Positions 15,379-23,732 of a DNA stretch of 26,453 bases are shown piece after piece. Location: the NCBI GenBank assembly GCA_023421735.1, contig JAEZSP010000100.1, positions 1 through 26,453 on the forward strand, written 5' to 3'. Numbering within the stretch: position 1 is the stretch's first letter; each line of letters opens with the position of its first letter. Both the position numbers and the translations under genes were made by a program. This DNA is from Bacillota bacterium (GTDB lineage: Bacteria > Bacillota_A > Clostridia > Christensenellales > Aristaeellaceae). A model generated the notes under the pieces. That model was not told the DNA's origin. It did no database searches and worked only from the letters and a program-made list of their open reading frames with translations.

Positions 15379-16273
15379 GAGCGCAAAGGGATCTTTTTTC
15401 CTCCTGTCCGCCGCGCTCGTCTGGGGACTCGCATTCGTCGCGCAGAAGTTTGCGGCGGGCAATATCGGCGCATTGACGTTCATTTGCATGCGTTCACTCG
15501 TCACATGCGCCGTGCTCATCCCTATCTGTGCGATCCGGCTGCGGCGCGCGAAGGGTAAGATCGCGCTGAAGGAGCATCTTTTGCCCGGATCCATTATGGG
15601 GGTGCTGACGTTTGGGGCCATCGCGCTCCAGCAGTGGGGCCTTGTATTTACCTCCGCAAGCAAGTCCGGGTTTGTTACAGCGCTCTACATTATCATCGTT
15701 CCGCTCACGGGTCTTTTTTTTCGCAGAAGGCCGGGATTCAACCTGTGGATCGGCGTCATTTTCGCGCTGACCGGAACGGCGCTGTTGTCGCTCAATTTCC
15801 GCAGCGGATTTTCGGTTGGCCTCGGTGAGATTCTGACATTCGGCTGCGCGGTCGTGTTTTCAACGCACATCATCTATGTCGACACCCACGCGCAGGGGCT
15901 TGACGCGACGCTGCTGTGCGCCATACAGTTTGCCGTTTCATTCATACTCGGCGGTGCCGGCATGTTCGTGTTTGAATCGCCGTCGCTTTCTCAGGTAATG
16001 GGCAACGCGGCGAGTATCCTTTATGTCGGCGCAATTTCCGGCGCGGTTGGTTACACATTCCAGTTGATTGGGCAAAAGCACGCGGAACCGGCGCTCGCTT
16101 CCCTTCTCATGTGCATGGAAAGCGTTTTTGCGGCGCTGGGCGGTTGGATCATCGCAGGAGAGGTTTTACGCCCCATCGAGTATGTCGGCTGTATCCTGAT
16201 GTTGGCCGGATGTGTTTTTGCACAGCTTCCACGCAATTTCATCGCACGTTTAGAGACCAAAGTCGGCAAATGA
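15371..16273 (+). CDS. EamA/DMT-family transporter
   Basis: Membrane protein of 300 residues with about ten hydrophobic helices in two EamA repeats. The first begins FFLLSAALVWGLAFVAQKF, the second around residue 150 (LGEILTFGCAVVFSTHIIY), with the typical late segment LASLLMCMESVFAALGGW. Members of this drug/metabolite superfamily export amino acids, metabolites or drugs; the substrate cannot be told. The ATG overlaps the mscL end by 8 bp without a clear ribosome binding site, so translation is likely coupled to mscL. Both could respond to the same osmotic or metabolite-release need, but that is inference. Confidence 0.88.
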   Translation: MSKSAKGSFFLLSAALVWGLAFVAQKFAAGNIGALTFICMRSLVTCAVLIPICAIRLRRAKGKIALKEHLLPGSIMGVLTFGAIALQQWGLVFTSASKSGFVTALYIIIVPLTGLFFRRRPGFNLWIGVIFALTGTALLSLNFRSGFSVGLGEILTFGCAVVFSTHIIYVDTHAQGLDATLLCAIQFAVSFILGGAGMFVFESPSLSQVMGNAASILYVGAISGAVGYTFQLIGQKHAEPALASLLMCMESVFAALGGWIIAGEVLRPIEYVGCILMLAGCVFAQLPRNFIARLETKVGK

Positions 16274-16292
16274 TAGACCGAGGTCTTTTTTT
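16254..16292 (+). terminator. Intrinsic terminator after the mscL-EamA operon
   Basis: Bulged stem: AGACC (16254-16258) plus TCGG (16263-16266) pair with CCGA (16278-16281) and GGTCT (16282-16286), followed by a run of T. The left arm overlaps the last codons of the EamA gene. Confidence 0.6.
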
Positions 16293-16363
16293 ATTTCTGC
16301 CATATTTGCGCGTTGCGCAGATCACGACCGCCGGAATTTTCGCCCCGACGATATACCTGATAA

Positions 16364-16487
16364 ATGTAACCGAAATCACCTTCATTTGGTCGGAATTTCC
16401 AGGTAAGTCTTACTATATTTAGTTACATAGTTTTGCTGTTTTTCATTGACGCACAAACCAATAAATGGTAAAATCCATACATGTAAC
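16364..16487. promoter_or_regulatory. Promoter and candidate ATGTAAC operators of the subtilase gene
   Basis: TTGACG (16446-16451), 17-bp spacer, TAAAAT (16469-16474) form the promoter. ATGTAAC occurs at 16364-16370 and 16481-16487 (both continue as ATGTAACCG), and its reverse complement GTTACAT at 16422-16428; the last copy overlaps the expected transcription start. GTAAG-T-CTTAC at 16403-16413 is a further small palindrome. The promoter is a good call; the operator reading is tentative. Confidence 0.6.
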
Positions 16488-16516
16488 CGGATGGACCTGG
16501 AATAAGGAGGATACAT

Positions 16517-19500
16517 ATGACGCGTGCACTGAGACGATATCTGGCGCTTGCCCTTTCCTTCCTGCTCATATTATCGACTGCGGCGCCAGTCGCAACATAT
16601 GCTGAGGGAACTGCGGAAACGCCCCAGCCAACCGTAGAAGTCGTCGAGCAGCAGGCGTCTGATCCACCCCCAACGCCGACTGCAAAGCCGACGGTTTCAG
16701 TAACCGCAACGCCAACGGTTGCGCCGACCGCTGTGCCGACGGTTGCGCCGACTGCAAAGCCGACGGTTGCAGTAACCGCAACGCCGACCGCTGTGCCGAC
16801 GGTTGCGCCGACTGCAAGGCCGACGGTTGCAGTAACCACAACGCCGACCGTTGCGCCAAGCATCGAACAAACGGATGAGCCAGCCCAAGAAGCGACTGCG
16901 GAACCCGTCGAAACCGCAACTGCAGAACCGAGTGCGGAACCGACTAAAATCACGACCGCGGAACCGAGTGTGGAACCCACGCCGGAGCCAACCCCCTCTC
17001 CCCTTCTCTCCGTCTCTCTGGACAAATCCGAACTTACATTATATATCGGTGAATCAAACGTCCTGACCGCGCTGACCGAACCGCAGGATGCCGCGACGCT
17101 CCTCGTCTGGGCCTCGAGCGACGAAACCGTAGCAACCGTCGATGAAAACGGCGTCGTGACCGCCGTTTCAGCCGGAAGCGCCACGATTTCACTGTGTGCG
17201 CAGGACGTATGCGATCTGTCCGCACAATGCGTGGTTACTGTTCCGCAGCCGATTTCCTCCATCGCCGTTTCGGGACAGGCGCGCATTCAGGTCGGAAAAT
17301 CATATCCGCTTACGGCGGCAGACGGCGAGACAGCCATCGCGCAGGAACTGATCAAATGGACAAGTTCCGATGATACGATTGCGACCGTCGACGACATGGG
17401 CATCGTGACCGGCGTTTCGATTGGGTGCGCCGTCATCACCGCAACCGCGCTGGATGGTTCCGGCCTTTCAACGGATTTCGCCGTTGAAATCCTGCGGGCG
17501 ACGATTGTCATTCAAACAAAAAACAATAAAAAGTTTTCAGCGGCGGTTACCGAGAACAACAACGAAGCCGAAGAAGCCATGGCCTCCTTGTCGAGTACCG
17601 CGCGCGCGGGCAACACAAAATTTAAGCTGATGCGCTTGGTTCTCAAGACGAAAGGGAAAGACAATCTGGGCATTGATGATTTCAACCCGGACATCATCAT
17701 TGCGAACAACGACCATCGCTTTGTCATCCAGTTTACGACCGTGGAGGAAACGGAAGCGGCGTACGATCAGCTTTCGAATTCCAAATTTGTCAAATACGTC
17801 GATGTGGACAGCATTGCGTCGATCACCACGAAGAGTGATTACAGCTATAATTCGTGGGGTGTTTCAACGATGCAGGCAGACGTTGCGGGCGAATACCTGG
17901 CAACGGTTACAAGCTCATCGCTCAAAGTCGGGGTTGTCGACAGCGGCATCTCGGCGCACAGCTTCATCGGATCAAAGCTGATCGCAGGCTACGACTATGT
18001 AGACGGCGACAATGATCCCTCGGATTTAAATGGGCACGGTACGCACGTTGCGGGGACGATCGTTGACATGACACAGGCTTTGAACGTGTATGTCGTCGCG
18101 TATCGCGCATTTGATGCCTCGGGCAACGGTTATACATCGGACATCACAAACGCAATCATCGACGCGGCCGACGACGGATGCAAGGTCATCAATCTGAGTG
18201 CGCGCGGCGTCTATTCGACGACTGGGTATAACCTCTACCTGAACGCCATTCAATACGCAACCTCAAAGGGGGCGACGTTCTGCTGCGCCGCGGGAAACGA
18301 TTCGAGCAATACATCCAACTATGTCCCCGCATGCATCACAACGCCCGGTTGTATCGTCGTCGCCTCTGTCGGCTCTTCCCTGAAACAGAGCTATTTTTCC
18401 AATTACGGCTCCTCGGTTGACGTCTGCGCACCGGGCGAATCGATCTATAGCTGTCGCTATACGGGCGGTTTCGTCTACATGAGCGGCACGTCGATGGCGA
18501 CGCCGCACATCTCCGCGGCCTGCGCGATCATTAAACTTGCATATCCGGGCTACAGCCCGTCCCAGGTCGAGAGCGCACTCAAGGACATGTGCACGGATCT
18601 TGGCGCAACAGGCTATGACACCGCGTATGGTTTCGGCATTCCGAACCTTTTGTCCATTGCGAAGGTAGAGGCGGAACCGACGGATGTCACGATTTCGGCG
18701 CCTCAAACGACGTTAAACATCGGTGGAAGCGTACAGCTTTCTGCGACGGTGTCGCCATCTGCCGCAAATTCTAACATTATCTGGTCGTCGTCTGACCAAA
18801 GCATCGCAACCGTTTCCACGAGTGGATACGTGACCGCCATCGCGCCCGGTGTCGTCTCCATCACCGCAACCACGAGCAACAGTTTGACCGATTCCGTCAA
18901 CATCACAGTGCTCTACGACGCGGCAACGGGCGTTACGGTGTCCGCGCCGCAGTCCACGCTCGCAGTCGGAAGCGGCATGCAGCTGACGGCAACCGTCGCC
19001 CCGGCGACCGCAAATCAGACGGTCACGTGGTCTTCGTCAAATAATAGCGTCATAACGGTTTCCGCGAGCGGATATGTGACCGCCATCGTGCCCGGCACCG
19101 CGCGCATCACCGCGACCACCGGCAACGGCAAGACCGGGTACGTCGATTTAACCGTTCCGTACGACGCGGCAACGGGCGTTACGGTAACCGCGCCGCAATC
19201 CACGCTCGCAGTCGGAAGCGGCATGCAGCTAACGGCAACCGTCGCCCCGGCGACCGCAAATCAGACGGTCACATGGTCTTCGTCCGATACGGCTGTTCTT
19301 ACCGTTTCCGAAACCGGATATGTGACGGCAGTCGCCGTCGGTACCGCGCACATTTCCGCGACAGCAGTCAATGCAACGACAGGTACAATCGACCTTACGG
19401 TTCCTTATCCCGTTGCGTCGAAGGTTGACGTCACGGCACCACAGGAAACGGTGGCGATTGGAAAAGGCATGCAGCTGACGGCAACTGTGTCCCCCGCGAT

Positions 19501-22402
19501 GGCGGATCAAAGCGTTACTTGGAATTCCTCCGATGCGGACATCATGACGGTTTCCGCGAGCGGATACGTGACCGCGGTTGCGCTTGGCACCGCGCGCATC
19601 ACCGCAACCACCGGCAACGGCAAGACCGGGTACGTCGATTTAACCGTTCCGTACGATGCGGCAACGGGCGTTACGGTGACCACCCCACAGTCAACGCTTA
19701 CCGTTACAGGCACCGCGCAGCTTACATCGACCGTCTCCCCCGCAATCGCCGATCAGGCGGTCACCTGGTCGTCTTCCGACGATGCCGTTGCAACCGTATC
19801 TGCGAGCGGCTTTGTGACGGCGATTGCAGCGGGCAACGTACGCATGACCGCAAAGGCCGCCGACGGCCTCATGGGATTTGTTGATCTCACCATTTTATAC
19901 GACGCGGCCACGAAGGTGCTTCTCTCCGTTCCCGCCACCAATCTGGCGCTTGGATCGAGCATGGAACTCTGTGCAACCGTCTACCCGGCCACAGCGGATC
20001 AGGCGGTCACATGGTCATCCTCCGATGAGGGTATTGCGACTGTTTCAATCAGCGGATCTGTGACCCCGGTCGCCGTCGGCGCCGTGCGCATCACCTCAAC
20101 CACGGTCAACGGACTGACCGCCTTCGTCGAAATAACGGTGACCTACGCACCCGCGACGAACGTCAGCGTTACCGCGCCGAAGAGTTCCGTCTCCATCGGA
20201 ACAGGGATGCAACTTTCAGCGAACGTCTCGCCCGTAACCGCAGACCAGGCGGTCACATGGTCTTCCTCGAATACAGGTATCATGACGGTCACCGCAAATG
20301 GGTATGTGACCGCTGTCGCGCCCGGCGCGGCGCGCATTACGGCGACTGCCGCAAACGGCAAGGCGGGTTTTGTAGATCTCACCGTCGAGTATGCAGAGAC
20401 AACGGGCGTCACCATCACAACTCCGCAAACCACCATGACCCTCGGAACCGGTATGCAGCTTTCCGCGACCGTCGCTCCCGCAACCGCGCGTCAATCGGTC
20501 ACATGGACGTCCTCCCATGTGGACATTCTGACCGTTTCCGCAGGCGGATACGTCATGGCTGTTGCACCCGGAACCGCGCGCATCACGGCAACGACGGAGA
20601 ACGGCGTGCGCGGAACGGTCGACATCACGGTCGTCTATGCGACCGCGATCGGCGTCACCGTCACAGCGCCGCAGACAGAACTGCTGCCCGAAGGTGGCAT
20701 GCTGCTTACATCGACCGTCTTCCCTGCCATCGCCGATCAAACAGTGACATGGACGACATCCGACAAAGGCGTTTTAACCATCTCCGCAAATGGATATGTC
20801 ACTGCGATTGCGCCCGGCAACGCGCGCGTCACCGCCAAGGCGGTCAATGGATTGACCGGTTATGTCGATCTGACCGTCAACGAAGCGCCGAGCGACTTCC
20901 CCATCGATACGCCCCGCACATCGGCACCCGTCGGCATTTATTTCCAGCTTTATCCGCAGATTCCCACGGGGGTTTCCACCGGGACGCGAATTTGGAAATC
21001 TTCTGATCCAACGGTCATGACCGTCGATCTGAACGGTGTCGTTCGAACCGTCTCGCCCGGAAGTGCCCGGATTACGCTGACCGTGGCTTCCTTGGTCGGC
21101 TACATCGATTTGATGGTAACGGACGTCGTTCCGACGAGCATCAAGATCACCTCAACATCCGGAGAGATCCTGCTCGGCAGCTTCTTTAAACCCGCAGCCA
21201 CCGTATTGCCAGCGGATGCGAACCTCGGCGTAACTTGGACCAGTTCCAACCAGAACGTGCTCAGCCCGACCACGGATGGCTCATTCTGGGCCCAATCGAT
21301 TGGCACCGCGCGCATCACCGCAACCACAGTCAACGGCCTGACCGATTCCATCGACGTAACCGTGGTGGGCGCACCTCCCGCGACGATCCAAATCGTCGCG
21401 CCAAAGACCATCGTCGAAATCGGTGAGGCGATGCAGTTGGCGACCAGCATCACACCCACAAACGCCGATCCCTCGGTCAAGTGGACAACCTCCGACCCAC
21501 ATGTGCTCACCGTTTCAGGGACCGGCCTCGTGACCGGCCTTGCATCCGGTACTGCGCGCGTCACGGCACAGGCGAGCAACGGTTTGACTTCGTCTGTGAA
21601 TTTGACGGTCGGTGCCCGTATATCTGACACTTCCATCATCATCGGAAAGCGCCAGAAATGGCAACTGAGTGTGTCTGGCGGGGCGGGAACCGTCGTCTGG
21701 TCATCCGCGAATACCAAAATTGCACGGGTTTCCTCGACCGGCCTCGTGGAGGGCGTCAAATACGGAACGACCGAGATTACCGCAAGCATTGACGGGCTGA
21801 ACTTCACCTGTTCCGTACTTGTTGCAAAGCCGTCGCTTTCGCAGACATCCGTCAATGTGTCTGAACGCATGACTTACAAGCTTCGCGTAGCGTATGCCTC
21901 CGGTTCCGTGCGCTGGTCATCCTCGCGCACGTCGATCGCCACCGTAAACAAGTACGGCAAGATCACCGCGCGGCGCGCCGGAACGGCAACGATTACCGCG
22001 ACGGTGGACGGATTCCGGCTCAAATGTACTGTGCGCGTTAAGTGGAACGGGCACTCGTACTACGTGGACATGAACACGCAAAACTACGAGTACGGCGCTT
22101 CGATCGCGACCCAAAAGATATACTACAAAGGATCGAGCATCTACGTTGACGTGTACATCATCAACAACTACAGCAAGAGCAGGATTTACCGAATCAACAA
22201 TCTGAAGATGTGGGTACGCGACGAAGAAACGGACACGCTGCTTGCATACAAGAAGTTCACGAGCATTTACACCAATCTGAAGCCGGGATACAAGAAGAAG
22301 ATCACGCTCAGATTCTACGGGTCGGCAACAAAGATGAAGGCTTATGAACTACGCTTCAGGACGCAGAGCGTCTATACGTCGGGAGGTATCACGCTCAAGT
22401 AA
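16517..22402 (+). CDS. Giant secreted subtilisin-like protease with BIG2 repeats
   Basis: A 1961-residue exported protein. Order: Sec signal (1 to about 29, ending ATYA|EG); Thr/Pro/Ala/Val-rich stalk (about 31-160); two BIG2 Ig-like domains (about 163-240 and 245-327); an inhibitor-like propeptide region (about 330-440); and a peptidase S8 domain (about 443-715) with D475 (VVDSG), H507 (NGHGTHVAGT), oxyanion N594 (AAGNDSS) and S659 (SGTSMATPH), all intact. Fourteen more BIG2 repeats follow from residue 723, most of 82 residues, then an unassigned beta-rich domain (1844-1961). AAGGAGG precedes the ATG. No LPxTG, SLH or membrane anchor is visible. It is single-gene, with its own promoter and terminator. 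Likely an extracellular adhesive or cell-wall-associated protease; targets unknown. Confidence 0.93.
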   Translation: MTRALRRYLALALSFLLILSTAAPVATYAEGTAETPQPTVEVVEQQASDPPPTPTAKPTVSVTATPTVAPTAVPTVAPTAKPTVAVTATPTAVPTVAPTARPTVAVTTTPTVAPSIEQTDEPAQEATAEPVETATAEPSAEPTKITTAEPSVEPTPEPTPSPLLSVSLDKSELTLYIGESNVLTALTEPQDAATLLVWASSDETVATVDENGVVTAVSAGSATISLCAQDVCDLSAQCVVTVPQPISSIAVSGQARIQVGKSYPLTAADGETAIAQELIKWTSSDDTIATVDDMGIVTGVSIGCAVITATALDGSGLSTDFAVEILRATIVIQTKNNKKFSAAVTENNNEAEEAMASLSSTARAGNTKFKLMRLVLKTKGKDNLGIDDFNPDIIIANNDHRFVIQFTTVEETEAAYDQLSNSKFVKYVDVDSIASITTKSDYSYNSWGVSTMQADVAGEYLATVTSSSLKVGVVDSGISAHSFIGSKLIAGYDYVDGDNDPSDLNGHGTHVAGTIVDMTQALNVYVVAYRAFDASGNGYTSDITNAIIDAADDGCKVINLSARGVYSTTGYNLYLNAIQYATSKGATFCCAAGNDSSNTSNYVPACITTPGCIVVASVGSSLKQSYFSNYGSSVDVCAPGESIYSCRYTGGFVYMSGTSMATPHISAACAIIKLAYPGYSPSQVESALKDMCTDLGATGYDTAYGFGIPNLLSIAKVEAEPTDVTISAPQTTLNIGGSVQLSATVSPSAANSNIIWSSSDQSIATVSTSGYVTAIAPGVVSITATTSNSLTDSVNITVLYDAATGVTVSAPQSTLAVGSGMQLTATVAPATANQTVTWSSSNNSVITVSASGYVTAIVPGTARITATTGNGKTGYVDLTVPYDAATGVTVTAPQSTLAVGSGMQLTATVAPATANQTVTWSSSDTAVLTVSETGYVTAVAVGTAHISATAVNATTGTIDLTVPYPVASKVDVTAPQETVAIGKGMQLTATVSPAMADQSVTWNSSDADIMTVSASGYVTAVALGTARITATTGNGKTGYVDLTVPYDAATGVTVTTPQSTLTVTGTAQLTSTVSPAIADQAVTWSSSDDAVATVSASGFVTAIAAGNVRMTAKAADGLMGFVDLTILYDAATKVLLSVPATNLALGSSMELCATVYPATADQAVTWSSSDEGIATVSISGSVTPVAVGAVRITSTTVNGLTAFVEITVTYAPATNVSVTAPKSSVSIGTGMQLSANVSPVTADQAVTWSSSNTGIMTVTANGYVTAVAPGAARITATAANGKAGFVDLTVEYAETTGVTITTPQTTMTLGTGMQLSATVAPATARQSVTWTSSHVDILTVSAGGYVMAVAPGTARITATTENGVRGTVDITVVYATAIGVTVTAPQTELLPEGGMLLTSTVFPAIADQTVTWTTSDKGVLTISANGYVTAIAPGNARVTAKAVNGLTGYVDLTVNEAPSDFPIDTPRTSAPVGIYFQLYPQIPTGVSTGTRIWKSSDPTVMTVDLNGVVRTVSPGSARITLTVASLVGYIDLMVTDVVPTSIKITSTSGEILLGSFFKPAATVLPADANLGVTWTSSNQNVLSPTTDGSFWAQSIGTARITATTVNGLTDSIDVTVVGAPPATIQIVAPKTIVEIGEAMQLATSITPTNADPSVKWTTSDPHVLTVSGTGLVTGLASGTARVTAQASNGLTSSVNLTVGARISDTSIIIGKRQKWQLSVSGGAGTVVWSSANTKIARVSSTGLVEGVKYGTTEITASIDGLNFTCSVLVAKPSLSQTSVNVSERMTYKLRVAYASGSVRWSSSRTSIATVNKYGKITARRAGTATITATVDGFRLKCTVRVKWNGHSYYVDMNTQNYEYGASIATQKIYYKGSSIYVDVYIINNYSKSRIYRINNLKMWVRDEETDTLLAYKKFTSIYTNLKPGYKKKITLRFYGSATKMKAYELRFRTQSVYTSGGITLK
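16681..16860 (+). repeat. 60-bp tandem repeat coding the Thr/Pro stalk
   Basis: Three consecutive 60-bp units (16681-16740, 16741-16800, 16801-16860). The second and third are nearly identical over their first 50 bases; the first is more diverged. Each codes for 20 residues dominated by Thr, Pro, Ala and Val, a flexible and probably length-variable stalk. Confidence 0.85.
18683..22045 (+). repeat. Array of fourteen BIG2 domain repeats
   Basis: Units start at 18683, 18929, 19175, 19421, 19667, 19913, 20159, 20405, 20651, 20897, 21137, 21383, 21629 and 21842. The first nine are exactly 246 bp; unit 10 is 240 bp, 11 and 12 are 246 bp, and the last two are shorter (213 and 204 bp). The protein core is a GMQL-TATV-P-VTWSSS-TVS-SGYVTA-GTARITAT-VDLTV pattern. 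Divergence increases toward the C-terminus. Confidence 0.92.
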
Positions 22403-22408
22403 CCAGGG

Positions 22409-22438
22409 CCGGGGAGGAAACTCCCCGGTTTCTTTTTT
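22409..22438 (+). terminator. Intrinsic terminator after the subtilase gene
   Basis: Stem CCGGGGAG (22409-22416) with CTCCCCGG (22421-22428), stable GAAA tetraloop, then TTTC and a run of six T. Strong and close to the stop codon. Confidence 0.92.
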
Positions 22439-22495
22439 GTGGGGTACACATGCAAGTGACGACAAGGGGAAAGCAGCATTTTCGCACCCTTGCGC

Positions 22496-22524
22496 TTGTG
22501 GTGTGCGCAGTTATTTGTTATAAT
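22496..22524 (+). promoter_or_regulatory. Promoter of the oxidoreductase-dipeptidase-BNR operon
   Basis: TTGTGG (22496-22501), 17-bp spacer, TATAAT (22519-22524) preceded by TGT (extended -10). The -35 sits between the arms of a small inverted repeat, TGCGC (22491-22495) and GCGCA (22505-22509), a possible but weak operator. Confidence 0.65.
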
Positions 22525-22552
22525 GTGAAAAAAAGGGAGAGGGGTTCCACAA

Positions 22553-23713
22553 ATGGACGCGATTCGATTTGGACTGATTGGCTACAAGTTTATGGGTCGG
22601 GCGCATTCCAAGGCGCTGACGGAGATCCCGATGTACATGGATCCGAAGCTTTCCATCGAAAAGCGCGCAATTTGCGGACGCGATCCGGAATGGGTCGCCC
22701 AGTCCGCGAAGACGCTCGGTTGGCAAGATGTCGAAACAGACTGGCGAAGGCTCGTCGCCAGGACGGACATCGACGCAGTTGATATTACCGCACCATCCAA
22801 TTTTCACAAGGAAATTGCCATCGAAGCCGCACGAAACGGCAAGCACATCTTCTGTGAAAAGCCGCTGGCTCTTACGCTCGTGGATGCGCGGGAAATGCTG
22901 GATGTGGCGAAAAAAGCCGGCATCCGACATCAGATCGGATTCAATTACCGCTTTGCGCCCGCATTGGTGCTTGCGAAAAAGCTCATCGACGAAGGGAAGC
23001 TGGGCAAGATATTCCACGTGCGGGGTGTTTTTTTGCAAGATTGGATCATCGATCCTGACTTTCCAAAGGTATGGCGGCTTGACAAAAAGGTATGCGGTTC
23101 GGGCTCGTTGGGCGATTTGGGCGCGCATGTCATCGATGCCGCGCGCTATCTTGTGGGTGAGTTCCAAACCGTGACCGGCATGAGCAAGACATTTGTAAAA
23201 GAGCGGCCCGTGGTCGCGCGCATGGAGGGCCTTTCGGCGAGCGTCGATTTGGACGCGCCGAAGGAAACCGTCGACGTGGACGATGCGACCTGCTTTGTCT
23301 GTGAATTCGAAAACGGCGCGCTGGGTACCTTTGAAGCCACGCGCTTCTCTCAGGGACATAAAAACGACATGCGCATCGAAGTCAACGGCGAAAAGGGCTC
23401 CATCCGCTTCGAGTTTGAGCGGATGAACGAGCTGCACTACTTCTCGGCGGGCGATTTGCCGGGTGAGCAGGGCTGGCGCATGATTCAGGTCACGGAGGGT
23501 GTTCACCCCTACATCAAATTCTGGTGGCCCGCCGGGCATGTGATCGGCTTCCCGGAGACATTCTGCCATGAGCTGTACGAATTCGTACAGCATGTTGCGG
23601 ACGGAACGGACTGCTGTCCGAACTTCGAGGACGGCGTCAAGTGCGCGCAAATCCTCGAGGCGATCGAACTGGCGATTGAAAAAAAGGGCTGGGTGGATGT
23701 GGATTCACTTTAA
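22553..23713 (+). CDS. Gfo/Idh/MocA-family NAD(P)-dependent oxidoreductase
   Basis: Cytoplasmic dehydrogenase of 386 residues, usually acting on sugars, inositols or sugar derivatives. The N-terminal Rossmann fold has a nucleotide-binding turn GLIGYKFMGRAHS (residues 7-19). The family catalytic motif EKPLAL has E102-K103. The C-terminal substrate domain includes GSGSLGDLGAHVIDAARYL, where the His near the helix is the usual catalytic partner. The substrate is not evident. GGAGAGGGG lies upstream of the ATG. First gene of a three-gene operon, followed after 19 bp by an M20 peptidase. Confidence 0.9.
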   Translation: MDAIRFGLIGYKFMGRAHSKALTEIPMYMDPKLSIEKRAICGRDPEWVAQSAKTLGWQDVETDWRRLVARTDIDAVDITAPSNFHKEIAIEAARNGKHIFCEKPLALTLVDAREMLDVAKKAGIRHQIGFNYRFAPALVLAKKLIDEGKLGKIFHVRGVFLQDWIIDPDFPKVWRLDKKVCGSGSLGDLGAHVIDAARYLVGEFQTVTGMSKTFVKERPVVARMEGLSASVDLDAPKETVDVDDATCFVCEFENGALGTFEATRFSQGHKNDMRIEVNGEKGSIRFEFERMNELHYFSAGDLPGEQGWRMIQVTEGVHPYIKFWWPAGHVIGFPETFCHELYEFVQHVADGTDCCPNFEDGVKCAQILEAIELAIEKKGWVDVDSL

Positions 23714-23732
23714 GAATTAGGAGAGATTACGA

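Noticed and set aside
16681..16860. CRISPR-like array in the stalk region
   Set aside because: The units are contiguous with no spacers and are in-frame coding repeats.
16423..17286. 287-codon minus-strand frame with Val/Gly/Thr repeats
   Set aside because: It is the reverse reading of the 60-bp stalk repeat; low complexity arises from that repeat.
22511..23650. 379-codon minus-strand frame opposite the oxidoreductase
   Set aside because: Shadow; it covers the promoter and an unmistakable Gfo/Idh/MocA gene.
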